From assembly GCA_016938175.1 (NCBI GenBank), contig JAFGVE010000035.1, positions 1-64,000 of the forward strand: a DNA stretch of 64,000 bases, read 5' to 3'. Position numbers and translations under genes: made by a program. Source of the stretch: Campylobacterales bacterium (lineage in GTDB: Bacteria; Campylobacterota; Campylobacteria; Campylobacterales; Sulfurimonadaceae). Under the pieces are notes generated by a model that worked only from the letters and a program-made list of their open reading frames with translations, had not been told where the DNA came from and did not search any database. This document shows, one piece after another, positions 17,061 through 24,759 of the stretch; the first letter of the stretch is position 1, and every line of letters begins with the position of its first letter.

Positions 17061-18131
17061 TTAAAGTTGACCCTCAGCAGCCATTTTTACATATGTGTCT
17101 ATAAAACGTAGTTTTACATTTTTCTTATCCCCATAGATGTCTCCATTTGGAAACTCCATGCCGATAAACTCAGCATTAGGTGCACCTTCACCTAAGATAC
17201 CGTGATCAAATGAGAACTCACTTACTTTTTTCATAGTTGCAGGAAGTGCAGAACTTTGTGCAAACTTCAGAGCTTCACTCGGATCGTAAAACATCATAGT
17301 AGAGTCAAGTTGGCTTTTATAACCCGCTAAGTCTGTGCCTGATGCTTCGGCCATCATAGTTAATGCTTTCGTATCACCTTTTTTCATTAGAGACATAACT
17401 TCAAACCAAGCTCCAGTAAGTGCTTTTGCAAGTTTAGGATTGTCTTTTAAAGTCTCTGTATTGACAACGAGCATATCAATAATTTCGCCAGGAATTTTGC
17501 TTGAATCATATACAAGGTTTGCGCTTTTATTATTCGTTAAAATTTCACTTAATTGTGGATTCCATGTAGTCATAGCAGTTACTTCGTCTGAACTATACGC
17601 TGCGACCATATCTGCATCTGATGTATTGACAACAGTTACATCTTTCTCACTAAGTCCCACAGACTCCAATCCACGTGCTAAAAGATAGTGAGAAACAGAG
17701 AGTTCAACAAGATTTACATTTAAACCTTTAACCTCACTCATACTCTTTTTATTTTTAAGGATAACTCCATCATTACCATTTGAGTAATCTCCCATTATCA
17801 ATGCACTTGAATCAACACCACTAGCCGCTGGAATTGTTAATGCATCCATATTCGTCATAACACAGCCATCAAACTTACCTGCACTGTATTGGTTTATAGA
17901 CTCAATATAGTCATTAACTTGAACTAACTCTATTTCTATGCCATATTTCTCAGCCCACTTACTGACAATACCTTCTTGCTGTGCATAATCCCATGGCATC
18001 CAGCCAACATAAATTGTCCAAGCAACCTGAAACTTGTCTTTTGTCTCAGCCATAAGTGACGATGCACCTAATCCAATAACCAGTGATGTGGCAACTAAAA
18101 GTTTTGATGTCGATTGAAATATTTGTTTCAT
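17061..18131 (-). CDS. ABC importer substrate-binding protein (NitT/TauT type), probable guanidine binding
   Basis: A 356-residue periplasmic binding protein, first gene of the guanidine operon. A Sec signal peptide of about 28 residues ends in SSLMAE. The mature part has the bilobal NMT1/ABC-SBP pattern, with WTIYVGWMPWDYAQQEG at the N-terminus, typical of the urea carboxylase-associated binding proteins. It starts at ATG 18131 behind AGGAG (18139-18143), and that site lies in the riboswitch expression platform. Guanidinium is the likely ligand because of the riboswitch and downstream enzymes; the binding pocket has not been verified. Confidence 0.9.
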   Translation of the reverse strand: MKQIFQSTSKLLVATSLVIGLGASSLMAETKDKFQVAWTIYVGWMPWDYAQQEGIVSKWAEKYGIEIELVQVNDYIESINQYSAGKFDGCVMTNMDALTIPAASGVDSSALIMGDYSNGNDGVILKNKKSMSEVKGLNVNLVELSVSHYLLARGLESVGLSEKDVTVVNTSDADMVAAYSSDEVTAMTTWNPQLSEILTNNKSANLVYDSSKIPGEIIDMLVVNTETLKDNPKLAKALTGAWFEVMSLMKKGDTKALTMMAEASGTDLAGYKSQLDSTMMFYDPSEALKFAQSSALPATMKKVSEFSFDHGILGEGAPNAEFIGMEFPNGDIYGDKKNVKLRFIDTYVKMAAEGQL

Positions 18132-18142
18132 AGGAAGACTCC

Positions 18143-18150
18143 TGAGTAGA
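18143..18150 (-). promoter_or_regulatory. Riboswitch expression-platform segment next to the SD
   Basis: Minus-strand TCTACTCA at 18150-18143 runs into the AGGAG ribosome binding site (18143-18139) of the binding-protein gene. It is perfectly complementary over 8 nt to TGAGTAGA in the variable hairpin loop of the upstream aptamer (18217-18210). This pairing could mask the translation start region. It is a prediction from complementarity only. Confidence 0.45.
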
Positions 18151-18165
18151 TTAAGGTAAACACAC

Positions 18166-18230
18166 CAAGAGGTTGATAACCTCCCGGGCTTTTATCCCTC
18201 CGTGTAACCTCTACTCAAGAGGTTGATAAC
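18166..18230 (-). repeat. Direct repeat inside the riboswitch leader
   Basis: The 15-mer GTTATCAACCTCTTG occurs twice on the minus strand, at 18230-18216 inside the aptamer and at 18180-18166 at its 3' end. Each copy carries the GTTATC that can pair with the P1 strand GATAAC and the AACCTC that can pair with GAGGTT. The two copies therefore offer mutually exclusive pairings. Confidence 0.8.
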
Positions 18231-18274
18231 TCTCGGACCAGGCATAAGTTATACTTACCGGAACCCTAGTTATC
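18175..18274 (-). promoter_or_regulatory. Guanidine-I (ykkC) riboswitch aptamer
   Basis: The minus strand carries the conserved ykkC elements in order: CTAGGGTTCCG (18269-18259), GGTCCGAGAG (18239-18230), then ACGGAGGGATAAAAGCCCGG within 18203-18180. P1 can form between GATAAC (18274-18269) and GTTATC (18180-18175). A variable hairpin AACCTC-TTGAGTA-GAGGTT lies in between. The aptamer sits between a TATAAT promoter and the start of the ABC/carboxylase operon, so guanidinium is expected to switch the operon on. The match in sequence and order is very strong, and the downstream genes are the classic regulon. Confidence 0.95.
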
Positions 18275-18323
18275 TATTAGTAGTTGTGAGGCTCATCAAC
18301 CTCATGATATGTTTTCTGCTTTA

Positions 18324-18329
18324 ATTATA
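18324..18329 (-). promoter_or_regulatory. Promoter -10 of the guanidine operon
   Basis: The minus strand reads CTGATATAAT, a perfect -10 with a TG-type extension, about 50 nt before the first conserved riboswitch element. A short hairpin TGAGG...CCTCA lies between it and the aptamer. No good -35 is visible. Confidence 0.55.
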
Positions 18330-18419
18330 TCAGTGAAAAGGATATATTTAATACATACATATGATTAAAAATTAATCATATAGCTAAAAATCTTCCACAA
18401 AGAGCATTATTTTAAAATA

Positions 18420-18641
18420 CTATGCTTTCATTACAGTGATTTCTACATCATCTCCAATCTGTAATATATCCCCAGAAATAATTTTTGCACGTTTGCGCGT
18501 TTCTACTACTCCATTTCGTAAAACATAGCCATCAGCAACAATGAGTTTTGCTTGTGCTCCTGAGTCTACAAGGTCAAGTAGTTTGATAAGCTTATAAAGT
18601 TCTATATACTCTTCTTGAAGTTTAAATTCTAATGTATTCAC
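18420..18641 (-). CDS. S4-domain RNA-binding protein
   Basis: A 73-residue protein consisting almost entirely of one S4 fold, related to YbcJ-type small RNA-binding proteins. LDLVDSGAQAKLIVADGYVLRNG and TRKRAKIISGDIL match the S4 helix-loop-strand pattern with basic RNA-contact residues. It lies alone, upstream of the guanidine operon promoter on the same strand but separated from it by 90 bp. Its RNA target is unknown; ribosome or tRNA binding is typical of the family. Confidence 0.85.
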   Translation of the reverse strand: MNTLEFKLQEEYIELYKLIKLLDLVDSGAQAKLIVADGYVLRNGVVETRKRAKIISGDILQIGDDVEITVMKA

Positions 18642-18685
18642 TCTTTTGCTCCTGTCTAAATTTTGAAATCATACCACTAGAGTGC

Positions 18686-18691
18686 TATAAT
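18686..18691 (+). promoter_or_regulatory. Extended -10 with apparent leaderless start
   Basis: TGCTATAAT ends at 18691 and the ATG at 18699 begins after 7 nt, the normal distance to a transcription start. The mRNA would begin at or next to the A of the ATG, with no ribosome binding site. Confidence 0.5.
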
Positions 18692-18698
18692 GAAGATT

Positions 18699-19313
18699 AT
18701 GAATGTATCTAATGTAAACCCTTACGATATCAATACAAATTATGTCATTCAACTCTCGAAAGATAAGGTACTTGTTTCAAGAGATGATCCTCTTTTAAAA
18801 TCTATAGAAGAGGAAAAAAAGTCTAAAGATGAAACTGCTCAAGCACAAGGGACTCAAAATTTACAAGGAGAGAAACTCTCCATGGATGAGGAGCGCTTAC
18901 GTAACCAACTCCAAGCGCGCGACTCAGAGGTAAAAGCGCATGAAGCAGCACATAAGGCTGCTGGTGGCGGTATGGCAGGTGCAGCTAGTTACACATACCA
19001 AAGAGGTCCTGATGGAAAAATGTATGCCATTGGTGGTGAAGTCTCTATCTCTATTCCCGAAGCGTCAACGCCAGAGGAGGCACTTAAAAATGCACGCACT
19101 ATTGCTGCAGCAGCTATGGCACCAGCAAATCCATCACCGCAAGACTTTGCCGTGGCAGCTTCAGCACGTCTTATGGAGATAAAAGCACAACAAGAGATAC
19201 TCCAAGAAGAGCAAAAAAAGCAAAATGGAATAAGCACTTACAACACTGCTATGAATGAAAACGCATCATCTACCCAAGATGAGCAAGAATCTCTCCTAGA
19301 TATTCCCGCTTAA
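18699..19313 (+). CDS. SprA-related putative metalloprotease (HEAAH)
   Basis: A 204-residue protein of the SprA-related family, common in Campylobacterota. Its conserved centre is KAHEAAHKAAGGG followed by a Y-x-x-GPDGK-x-YAIGGEV segment. HEAAH fits the HExxH zinc-protease pattern, but protease activity is unproven. The N-terminus is low-complexity and charged. I favour the ATG at 18699 because the -10 box overlaps the earlier in-frame ATG at 18690. No signal peptide is seen. It converges with msrAB, overlapping by 4 bp at the stops. Confidence 0.75.
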   Translation: MNVSNVNPYDINTNYVIQLSKDKVLVSRDDPLLKSIEEEKKSKDETAQAQGTQNLQGEKLSMDEERLRNQLQARDSEVKAHEAAHKAAGGGMAGAASYTYQRGPDGKMYAIGGEVSISIPEASTPEEALKNARTIAAAAMAPANPSPQDFAVAASARLMEIKAQQEILQEEQKKQNGISTYNTAMNENASSTQDEQESLLDIPA

Positions 19314-20233
19314 AAACGCTTTACATAACCATGACAGTATGGTTGATACCCTTTAATGTCATAGTAATTTTGATGATACCCTTCAGCCTTATAAAAAACA
19401 CTCTTTTGACGAATAGCTGTCGCTATTTTAAAGCCCTTTTTCTCCAAAAGTCCTATAAGTTTTTCAATAGTAGCACGCTCATCTGGGTTTGCAACAAATA
19501 TAGCGGAGAGATACTGTGAGCCAATGTCTGGCCCCTGCCCATCTTTTTGCTCAGGGTCATGGATTTCAAAAAAGAGTCTTGCAAGTGTTTCATAACTTAC
19601 TTTATTGGCATCATAAACAACCTCAACAGTCTCCAGATGTCCACTCTGTCCTCTGCTTACATCTTTGTATGTTGGATCTTTAAGATGTCCACCCATATAG
19701 CCTGATGTTACCTCTATAACTCCAAGCTCTTTTTCTAGATAATACTCAACACCCCAAAAACAACCACCTGCAAAGTAAGCCTTTTGAATATTTTGTGTCT
19801 GTTCTTTTTCAAACTTCAATGATATAGAGTTGACACAGTAACGTGTGTCTTTTGCCGTAAACCCTTCTCCTTCAAAAACGTGTCCTAAATGTGCTCCACA
19901 TCTCGCACAAATTATTTCTGTACGATATCCATCAGCATCTGGAATACGCTTAACTGCACCTTCTATAGCATCATCAAAACTCGGCCATCCACATCCACTA
20001 TCAAATTTACTATCAGATTTGTACAAAGGCGCATCACACTGTTTACAAACATAAGTACCATCCTCTTTATGTTTATAATACTCCCCACTAAATGGTCTCT
20101 CTGTTGCCTTATCTAAGATAACAGCTGCCTCTTGAGGAGTCAGTGGATTTAAATTTAACACTGGAAGTTTTTCCGTGTCAACCGCATATACAAAATGTAT
20201 AATTGCCAAAAAAAGTACTATAAACCTCAACAT
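19310..20233 (-). CDS. msrAB: Bifunctional peptide-methionine sulfoxide reductase MsrB-MsrA, exported
   Basis: A 307-residue repair enzyme for oxidised methionine with an N-terminal signal peptide (about residues 1-17), so it probably works in the periplasm. MsrB comes first (about 30-145): zinc cysteines CKQC and CARC, and catalytic Cys in TRYCVNS. MsrA follows (about 150-305) with the catalytic GGCFWG motif. The B-then-A order is the reverse of the better known A-B fusions such as PilB. It overlaps the upstream GIY-YIG gene by 7 bp, so they are probably co-transcribed. Confidence 0.93.
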   Translation of the reverse strand: MLRFIVLFLAIIHFVYAVDTEKLPVLNLNPLTPQEAAVILDKATERPFSGEYYKHKEDGTYVCKQCDAPLYKSDSKFDSGCGWPSFDDAIEGAVKRIPDADGYRTEIICARCGAHLGHVFEGEGFTAKDTRYCVNSISLKFEKEQTQNIQKAYFAGGCFWGVEYYLEKELGVIEVTSGYMGGHLKDPTYKDVSRGQSGHLETVEVVYDANKVSYETLARLFFEIHDPEQKDGQGPDIGSQYLSAIFVANPDERATIEKLIGLLEKKGFKIATAIRQKSVFYKAEGYHQNYYDIKGYQPYCHGYVKRF

Positions 20234-20490
20234 AATTTCTCCTTTGTACTCTCTATTAGTTCTATCTTTTTGACTCGAGAGAACCTCTTTATCACATACT
20301 CACGTTTAGAAGCACTGCTTCTGTCCTCACAAACTTCACTATAAACCAACTCTACAGGTCTTCTTAATTTTGTATACTTTGCACCTTTGGACGATTCATT
20401 ATGCTCATAAAGCCGACGTAATATATCTGTTGTAATTCCAGTATAAAATGTCTCATCACTACACTTTAATATGTATACATAATAAGACAC
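20227..20490 (-). CDS. GIY-YIG nuclease-superfamily protein (UPF0213 type)
   Basis: An 87-residue stand-alone GIY-YIG domain. The motif appears as YVYILKCSDETFYTGIT, followed by the catalytic-type arginine in DILRRLYEHN and a downstream glutamate (LVYSEVCEDR). Family members are small conserved proteins of unclear role, possibly in DNA repair. The start is GTG at 20490 behind GGGAG. It overlaps the start of the downstream msrAB gene. Confidence 0.88.
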   Translation of the reverse strand: MSYYVYILKCSDETFYTGITTDILRRLYEHNESSKGAKYTKLRRPVELVYSEVCEDRSSASKREYVIKRFSRVKKIELIESTKEKLC

Positions 20491-20688
20491 TCTACACTCC
20501 CAATATAAACTAATAAAAACCCTACTATACCATATATCTCGTATCGATAAGTAACATCCAAATTACAGTTACTTATTTACTATTGAAAATAAAAAAAAGT
20601 TATATTATAATTTTATTAGATTTTTATCACAAAGTTGTAACATTTATAGAGTAGGAACCTTGGTAGGTTTTACACAAAGGTTTAGAGT

Positions 20689-21438
20689 ATGCAAAAAGAT
20701 AAGATTATTATAGTAGAAGATGACGAGATTACTTCACTTAATTTAAATATGTCCCTTCAAAAACAAGGCTATAGTGTAGTAGCACTTTGTGACAATATAA
20801 CCCAAGCCAAAAATAAAATTGCAACACACAATCCTGATGTTGTGATCATCGACATCTCTTTGCAAGAGAGTAACGATGGGATAGAGCTTGCAACATATAT
20901 ACGAGAAAAAGAGAATATTCCCTTTATCTATCTCACATCATATAGTGATGACAACATCATTTCACAAGCAAAGCTGACAGAACCTTATGGTTATATAGTA
21001 AAGCCTTTTGATCCTGCATCACTTCATGCAACTATACAGATGGCACTCTTTAAATTTCAACTTGAACAAGAACGCAAAGAGAATATGAACACTCTTAAAG
21101 TTGACAAAATAAACTTAGAAAAACTTCTTTATGCAAGACGCTCTTCGGACAAACCTATTGTTCCTTTTGGAGATGAGTATCATCTTGATATCAGTATTTG
21201 TGAAACCTTCTTTAGAGGCAAAAAAATAAAACTGACAAAAAAAGAGAATGCTTTTTTACGTCTACTTGTAGCACAATTAGGGCTTGTGGTCACATTTGAA
21301 CAAGCAATGAACTACGTTTGGGATGAAAATGGGGCGACAGAAAACAGTGTAAGAACTCTTGTATGGCGTTTACGTAATAAACTTGAAACAGACATTATCA
21401 AAAATGCTTCAGGCATCGGTTACTATATAGAAGAGTAG
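20689..21438 (+). CDS. OmpR-type two-component response regulator
   Basis: A 249-residue regulator with an N-terminal receiver (about residues 1-120: acidic pair VEDDE, phospho-acceptor D54 in DVVIIDISL, T in YLTSYSDD, K in IVKPFD) and a C-terminal OmpR-like winged helix (about 150-248, KKENAFLRLLVAQLG and NSVRTLVWRLRNKL). It converges with the hybrid kinase gene, 3 bp between stops, and is probably its cognate output. A palindrome AACCT-TGGT-AGGTT lies about 30 bp upstream of the ATG and could be an autoregulatory site. Confidence 0.92.
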   Translation: MQKDKIIIVEDDEITSLNLNMSLQKQGYSVVALCDNITQAKNKIATHNPDVVIIDISLQESNDGIELATYIREKENIPFIYLTSYSDDNIISQAKLTEPYGYIVKPFDPASLHATIQMALFKFQLEQERKENMNTLKVDKINLEKLLYARRSSDKPIVPFGDEYHLDISICETFFRGKKIKLTKKENAFLRLLVAQLGLVVTFEQAMNYVWDENGATENSVRTLVWRLRNKLETDIIKNASGIGYYIEE

Positions 21439-21441
21439 CCT

Positions 21442-23724
21442 TTAGAGAATTATTATCTGTTCTATCCTCTTTTTTATAGAGAGATACGTCTTTTCAAAAT
21501 CATACGAAACATTTTCTTCTTTTGCCATCTCTTCCATTTCAGCAGCATATTTTTGTACAGACTCTATACGAAAATTTCCACTTGACCCTTTTATACTATG
21601 TGCCAAAAGGGCAATCTTTTTATAATCCTTACGAATAATTGCATTTTGTAATTCTGGAATAGTGCTGTCCATCTTTTTTATAAAAAGGCTTAAAAGCATT
21701 ACAAGCTCTTCTGATGAAAGCATCAACGCCTCTTTAAGCTTTTTCTCATCCAAACCTGCAATACTGCGAGAATTATCCTCATCTTCTTGAAGTTCAAGAG
21801 TATTGGATGTATTAAAACGCAAATATGAAGCAAAAACACGCTCTAAATCTTTGAGAACAATAGGTTTTCCCAAGAAAGCATCATAACCACTTAGTAATCC
21901 TCTCTCTTTTGCACCCTTTATAACATTTGCCGTCAATGCAGCGACTGGTGTGTGTCTAAGAGCATGCTCTTTTTCATAACTCAGAATTTTATTGACAGTC
22001 TGATTACCATCCATCACAGGCATCTGCTCATCCATAAGAACCAAATCATAGCTCCCTTTGATAAAAAGCTCAAAAGCTTCAAGACCATTTCTTGCTAAAT
22101 CAAAACTCAAACCGTAGCGTTTGAGAACTATTTTAATAAGCTCTTGATTGGCTTCATTATCTTCAGCAACTAAAATATGTCCTATAAACTTCTGAGCAAC
22201 ACGCTCTTTTCTAGGCTGTGACTCTTTAGGGTGTAAGAGTTCTTCAAAAGCTGTATGGAGTTTTGAACAGTAGAGTGGATAGCATATCTGTGCAATATTT
22301 TCATACTCTATATAATCATCACGCTCTGTATTCATAAGAGCGATGGCTTTTTGACCACTCTCTATGATTTTTGCATATAACTCCCGACTACTCTCTTGAT
22401 CAACAAAGATAATGATATCAAACTCATTTTCTTCAAAGGATTGCACTCTTTGTATATCCATACCAAAAGAGTCTGCATAACGTAAAAAAGCATCATGCCT
22501 AAAGGTAGACTCTAATGGCATATAAAACGCAAGTGAGAGAGAACGATACTCCTGCATATTTTCAAAAAAGATATGCCCTCTATTGTGCACTTCTATGGGA
22601 ACAATAACACTAAAGAGACTTCCCTCTCCGACAACAGACTCTACAGCGACACTTCCACCCATTAACTCTGCAAGCTGATTAGAGATAGAAAGACCAAGTC
22701 CTGTTCCTCCCTCTGCAAAAGTTGTATTTTTTGCCTGTACAAATGCAGAAAATATACTCTCAATCTCATCCTTAGCAATCCCTACTCCACTATCTTTAAC
22801 ACTAATAAGAAGCTCTGTACCTTGACATTGTGCTTCAAGATGAATGTGTCCCTTTACTGGGGTAAATTTTATAGCATTACTTAAAAAATTCGAAATTATC
22901 TGCTTGATTCTAAGGGCATCCCCATAAAGTTCTTTTGGCATATCAGGGTTTATAAAAGAGGTTAAAGTAATCTCTTTTGTGTTTGCACTTGCTACAAAAA
23001 GTTCCAAGGTATGATTTAACTCTTCATGAATAGAAAATAGCTTTGGCTCAATAGTAAACTCACCGCTTCTCAATTTTGAAAAGTCCAAAATATCATTCAT
23101 AATACTTAAAAGGTTCTCTCCACTATTTAAAATAATGTCAAGATAATTTTTATGTTTTTTAGAGATATCTTCTTCAATCAAAAGGTTTACAAAACCAAGT
23201 ATAGCATTGAGAGGTGTACGTATCTCATGGGACATATTTGATAAAAAATACTCTTTTGCTTGTCCTGCTTGCAGTGCTTCCTGTCTTGCATCTATAAGTT
23301 TTTGAAAAATTGTTTCAGTATAAAACTTTAAAATTCCCCGAAAATTTTTATCAAAGATGTACGAGATTTCATCAAACAGCTCTTTTGAGTTCAAATCAGC
23401 GTCATACGAAAAATCAACCATGGAACGACGAAAGTGACTACATAGCTCAAAGAGTTCATCAGCACTGATTTCTCTTACTTTTAAATATGTAAGTAGTTCT
23501 TGCATTATGGGACAGTTCCCTATCTCCATCTCTCCTGCAATAACTCCCATAAAATAGTCAAAAACACCTGAGGCATATTTTGTCACAAAATATTCGGTAT
23601 CAATCTGATGAAGTTCCAGTATCTCACTTGGCGTTTTATAAGAGAGCCACTGCTTTACAATGCTACTCTTAGCGTCTATAAAAGTCCCTCTGTGTTTTAC
23701 AAGTGTCGGTACTCTCTCTTTCAT
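21442..23724 (-). CDS. Cytosolic hybrid histidine kinase with receiver and Hpt domains
   Basis: A 760-residue phosphorelay kinase. An N-terminal all-helical region of about 145 residues without membrane segments may be a soluble sensor. Then come HisKA with H166 (SNMSHEIRTPLN), an HATPase (GVGIAKDE and GGTGLGLSISNQLAEL), a degenerate receiver-like stretch, a true receiver (VAEDNEANQELI, LVLMDEQMPVMDG) and a C-terminal Hpt domain with H709 (AHSIKGSSGN). The full His-Asp-His chain can pass phosphate to the response regulator encoded convergently at 20689. The signal is unknown; absence of transmembrane helices points to an intracellular cue. Confidence 0.92.
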   Translation of the reverse strand: MKERVPTLVKHRGTFIDAKSSIVKQWLSYKTPSEILELHQIDTEYFVTKYASGVFDYFMGVIAGEMEIGNCPIMQELLTYLKVREISADELFELCSHFRRSMVDFSYDADLNSKELFDEISYIFDKNFRGILKFYTETIFQKLIDARQEALQAGQAKEYFLSNMSHEIRTPLNAILGFVNLLIEEDISKKHKNYLDIILNSGENLLSIMNDILDFSKLRSGEFTIEPKLFSIHEELNHTLELFVASANTKEITLTSFINPDMPKELYGDALRIKQIISNFLSNAIKFTPVKGHIHLEAQCQGTELLISVKDSGVGIAKDEIESIFSAFVQAKNTTFAEGGTGLGLSISNQLAELMGGSVAVESVVGEGSLFSVIVPIEVHNRGHIFFENMQEYRSLSLAFYMPLESTFRHDAFLRYADSFGMDIQRVQSFEENEFDIIIFVDQESSRELYAKIIESGQKAIALMNTERDDYIEYENIAQICYPLYCSKLHTAFEELLHPKESQPRKERVAQKFIGHILVAEDNEANQELIKIVLKRYGLSFDLARNGLEAFELFIKGSYDLVLMDEQMPVMDGNQTVNKILSYEKEHALRHTPVAALTANVIKGAKERGLLSGYDAFLGKPIVLKDLERVFASYLRFNTSNTLELQEDEDNSRSIAGLDEKKLKEALMLSSEELVMLLSLFIKKMDSTIPELQNAIIRKDYKKIALLAHSIKGSSGNFRIESVQKYAAEMEEMAKEENVSYDFEKTYLSIKKRIEQIIIL

Positions 23725-23742
23725 CTCTCTCCTTTACATCCG

Positions 23743-24552
23743 CTATGCCATAAATATATATGAAACTGCCATAATTACACTAATTTTCACTAAGGCTATA
23801 AGGGCTGTTCCTATAATGTTTCCTATTTGACATGAAGTACATCCACTATATTTTTTCCCTTCATACTGACCATATAAAATATAAAAAAGTGTAAGTAACA
23901 ATGCAATTAGAGCCCCATAAACTTGTAAGTTCCATAGAGTTGTTTCTAAATTGGTGGAGACAAAAAATGAGAATAAAAAGTTAAGTAATAACAAAAGAGT
24001 TATGAAGTTTACACCCCTCATAACTTTATCTCGAAAAAATGTCGTAGGACAAAGTTCGGATATAGCCGACTCTATGCCAAATTCAAGTTTTTGTTCAAAA
24101 CGTTTTTTTTCTTCTTTGGAGAGTTTTTGTAGAAATGTTGAACCAAAAGTATAATCGAGTTTACGTTGCAGTAAGACACTCATCTCACCATCAGCTTCTA
24201 AAGAGTTGTTCTTACCCTCTCTGTCTTCATAGACTACACTTATCTTGTCATGTCGTGTAACGGTTGCACTCAACTCACCAAAGTAAGCCGTTTTCTCAAC
24301 CGTGGTAATTTTACCCTCTGTTTTTATTAGCCTTGGATTGAGCAATTCCAAAAAAGAGCCGTCTTCATTTTTAATCACAACGACATTGTAGTAACTTCCT
24401 ATTTGAAATGCTGCAAGCCCATCCAACTGATTTGCTTCAATAGTCTCTTTTAAATCATCGATTAAAGAGACTATCTCCTCATTAAAAACCCTCACATCTG
24501 TTGCATAAGCAGTACTTGGAGGCGTTGGGTATTTAATTATTTCTCGAACCAT
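23743..24552 (-). CDS. Degenerate peptide-deformylase fold fused to a membrane domain
   Basis: A 269-residue protein whose first ~165 residues follow the peptide deformylase pattern, but every catalytic motif is altered. Motif 1 is GLAAFQIG (Gln kept). Motif 2, normally EGCLS, reads YFGELS, so the metal cysteine is gone. Motif 3, normally QHExDH, reads LQRKLDY, so both histidines and the glutamate are gone. The C-terminal ~90 residues hold three hydrophobic helices and a CTSC motif at a membrane edge. It cannot be an active iron/zinc deformylase. It lies 8 bp after a 54-aa gene that follows SQR. The role is unknown; a binding or scaffold function is possible. Confidence 0.75.
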   Translation of the reverse strand: MVREIIKYPTPPSTAYATDVRVFNEEIVSLIDDLKETIEANQLDGLAAFQIGSYYNVVVIKNEDGSFLELLNPRLIKTEGKITTVEKTAYFGELSATVTRHDKISVVYEDREGKNNSLEADGEMSVLLQRKLDYTFGSTFLQKLSKEEKKRFEQKLEFGIESAISELCPTTFFRDKVMRGVNFITLLLLLNFLFSFFVSTNLETTLWNLQVYGALIALLLTLFYILYGQYEGKKYSGCTSCQIGNIIGTALIALVKISVIMAVSYIFMA

Positions 24553-24560
24553 AAGTTCTC

Positions 24561-24725
24561 TTAGTGACTCTTGCCTACAACAATTATCATCTTAATATTT
24601 ATGACAATAAATCTTATAAACTGGTAGATTACGCATGTACGCAGTTTTTTTTGGAACGACCCTGGAGTCATTGTCGTAAAGTTTTGACTATACGGTTTTA
24701 TATGTTTTTCATCTTCTAATGCCAT
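24561..24725 (-). CDS. Small 54-aa protein between SQR and the deformylase-like gene
   Basis: An open frame of 54 codons starting at ATG 24725 behind a strong AAAGGAGAT site, 34 bp after the SQR stop and 8 bp before the deformylase-like gene. The protein begins MALEDEKHIKPYSQNF, has a basic middle (FQKKLRTC), and then a hydrophobic stretch QFIRFIVINIKMIIVV ending in GKSH. It is a likely single-pass small membrane protein. The strong ribosome binding site and tight spacing on both sides support a real gene. I do not recognise the family. Its position suggests a link to sulfide oxidation or membrane redox proteins. Confidence 0.7.
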   Translation of the reverse strand: MALEDEKHIKPYSQNFTTMTPGSFQKKLRTCVIYQFIRFIVINIKMIIVVGKSH

Positions 24726-24759
24726 TTTGTATCTCCTTTAGTCTATTTATATTGTAATT

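Noticed and set aside
7768..18131. Reading the operon as a urea amidolyase (urea carboxylase) pathway
   Set aside because: The guanidine-I riboswitch and the UAAP1/UAAP2 pair point to guanidine as the substrate; urea activity remains possible as a side reaction.
18166..18230. Duplicated GTTATCAACCTCTTG as a CRISPR or transposon repeat
   Set aside because: Only two copies, both inside a riboswitch leader where they pair with aptamer strands.
23743..24552. Active peptide deformylase
   Set aside because: The metal-binding Cys and His residues and the catalytic Glu are all replaced.
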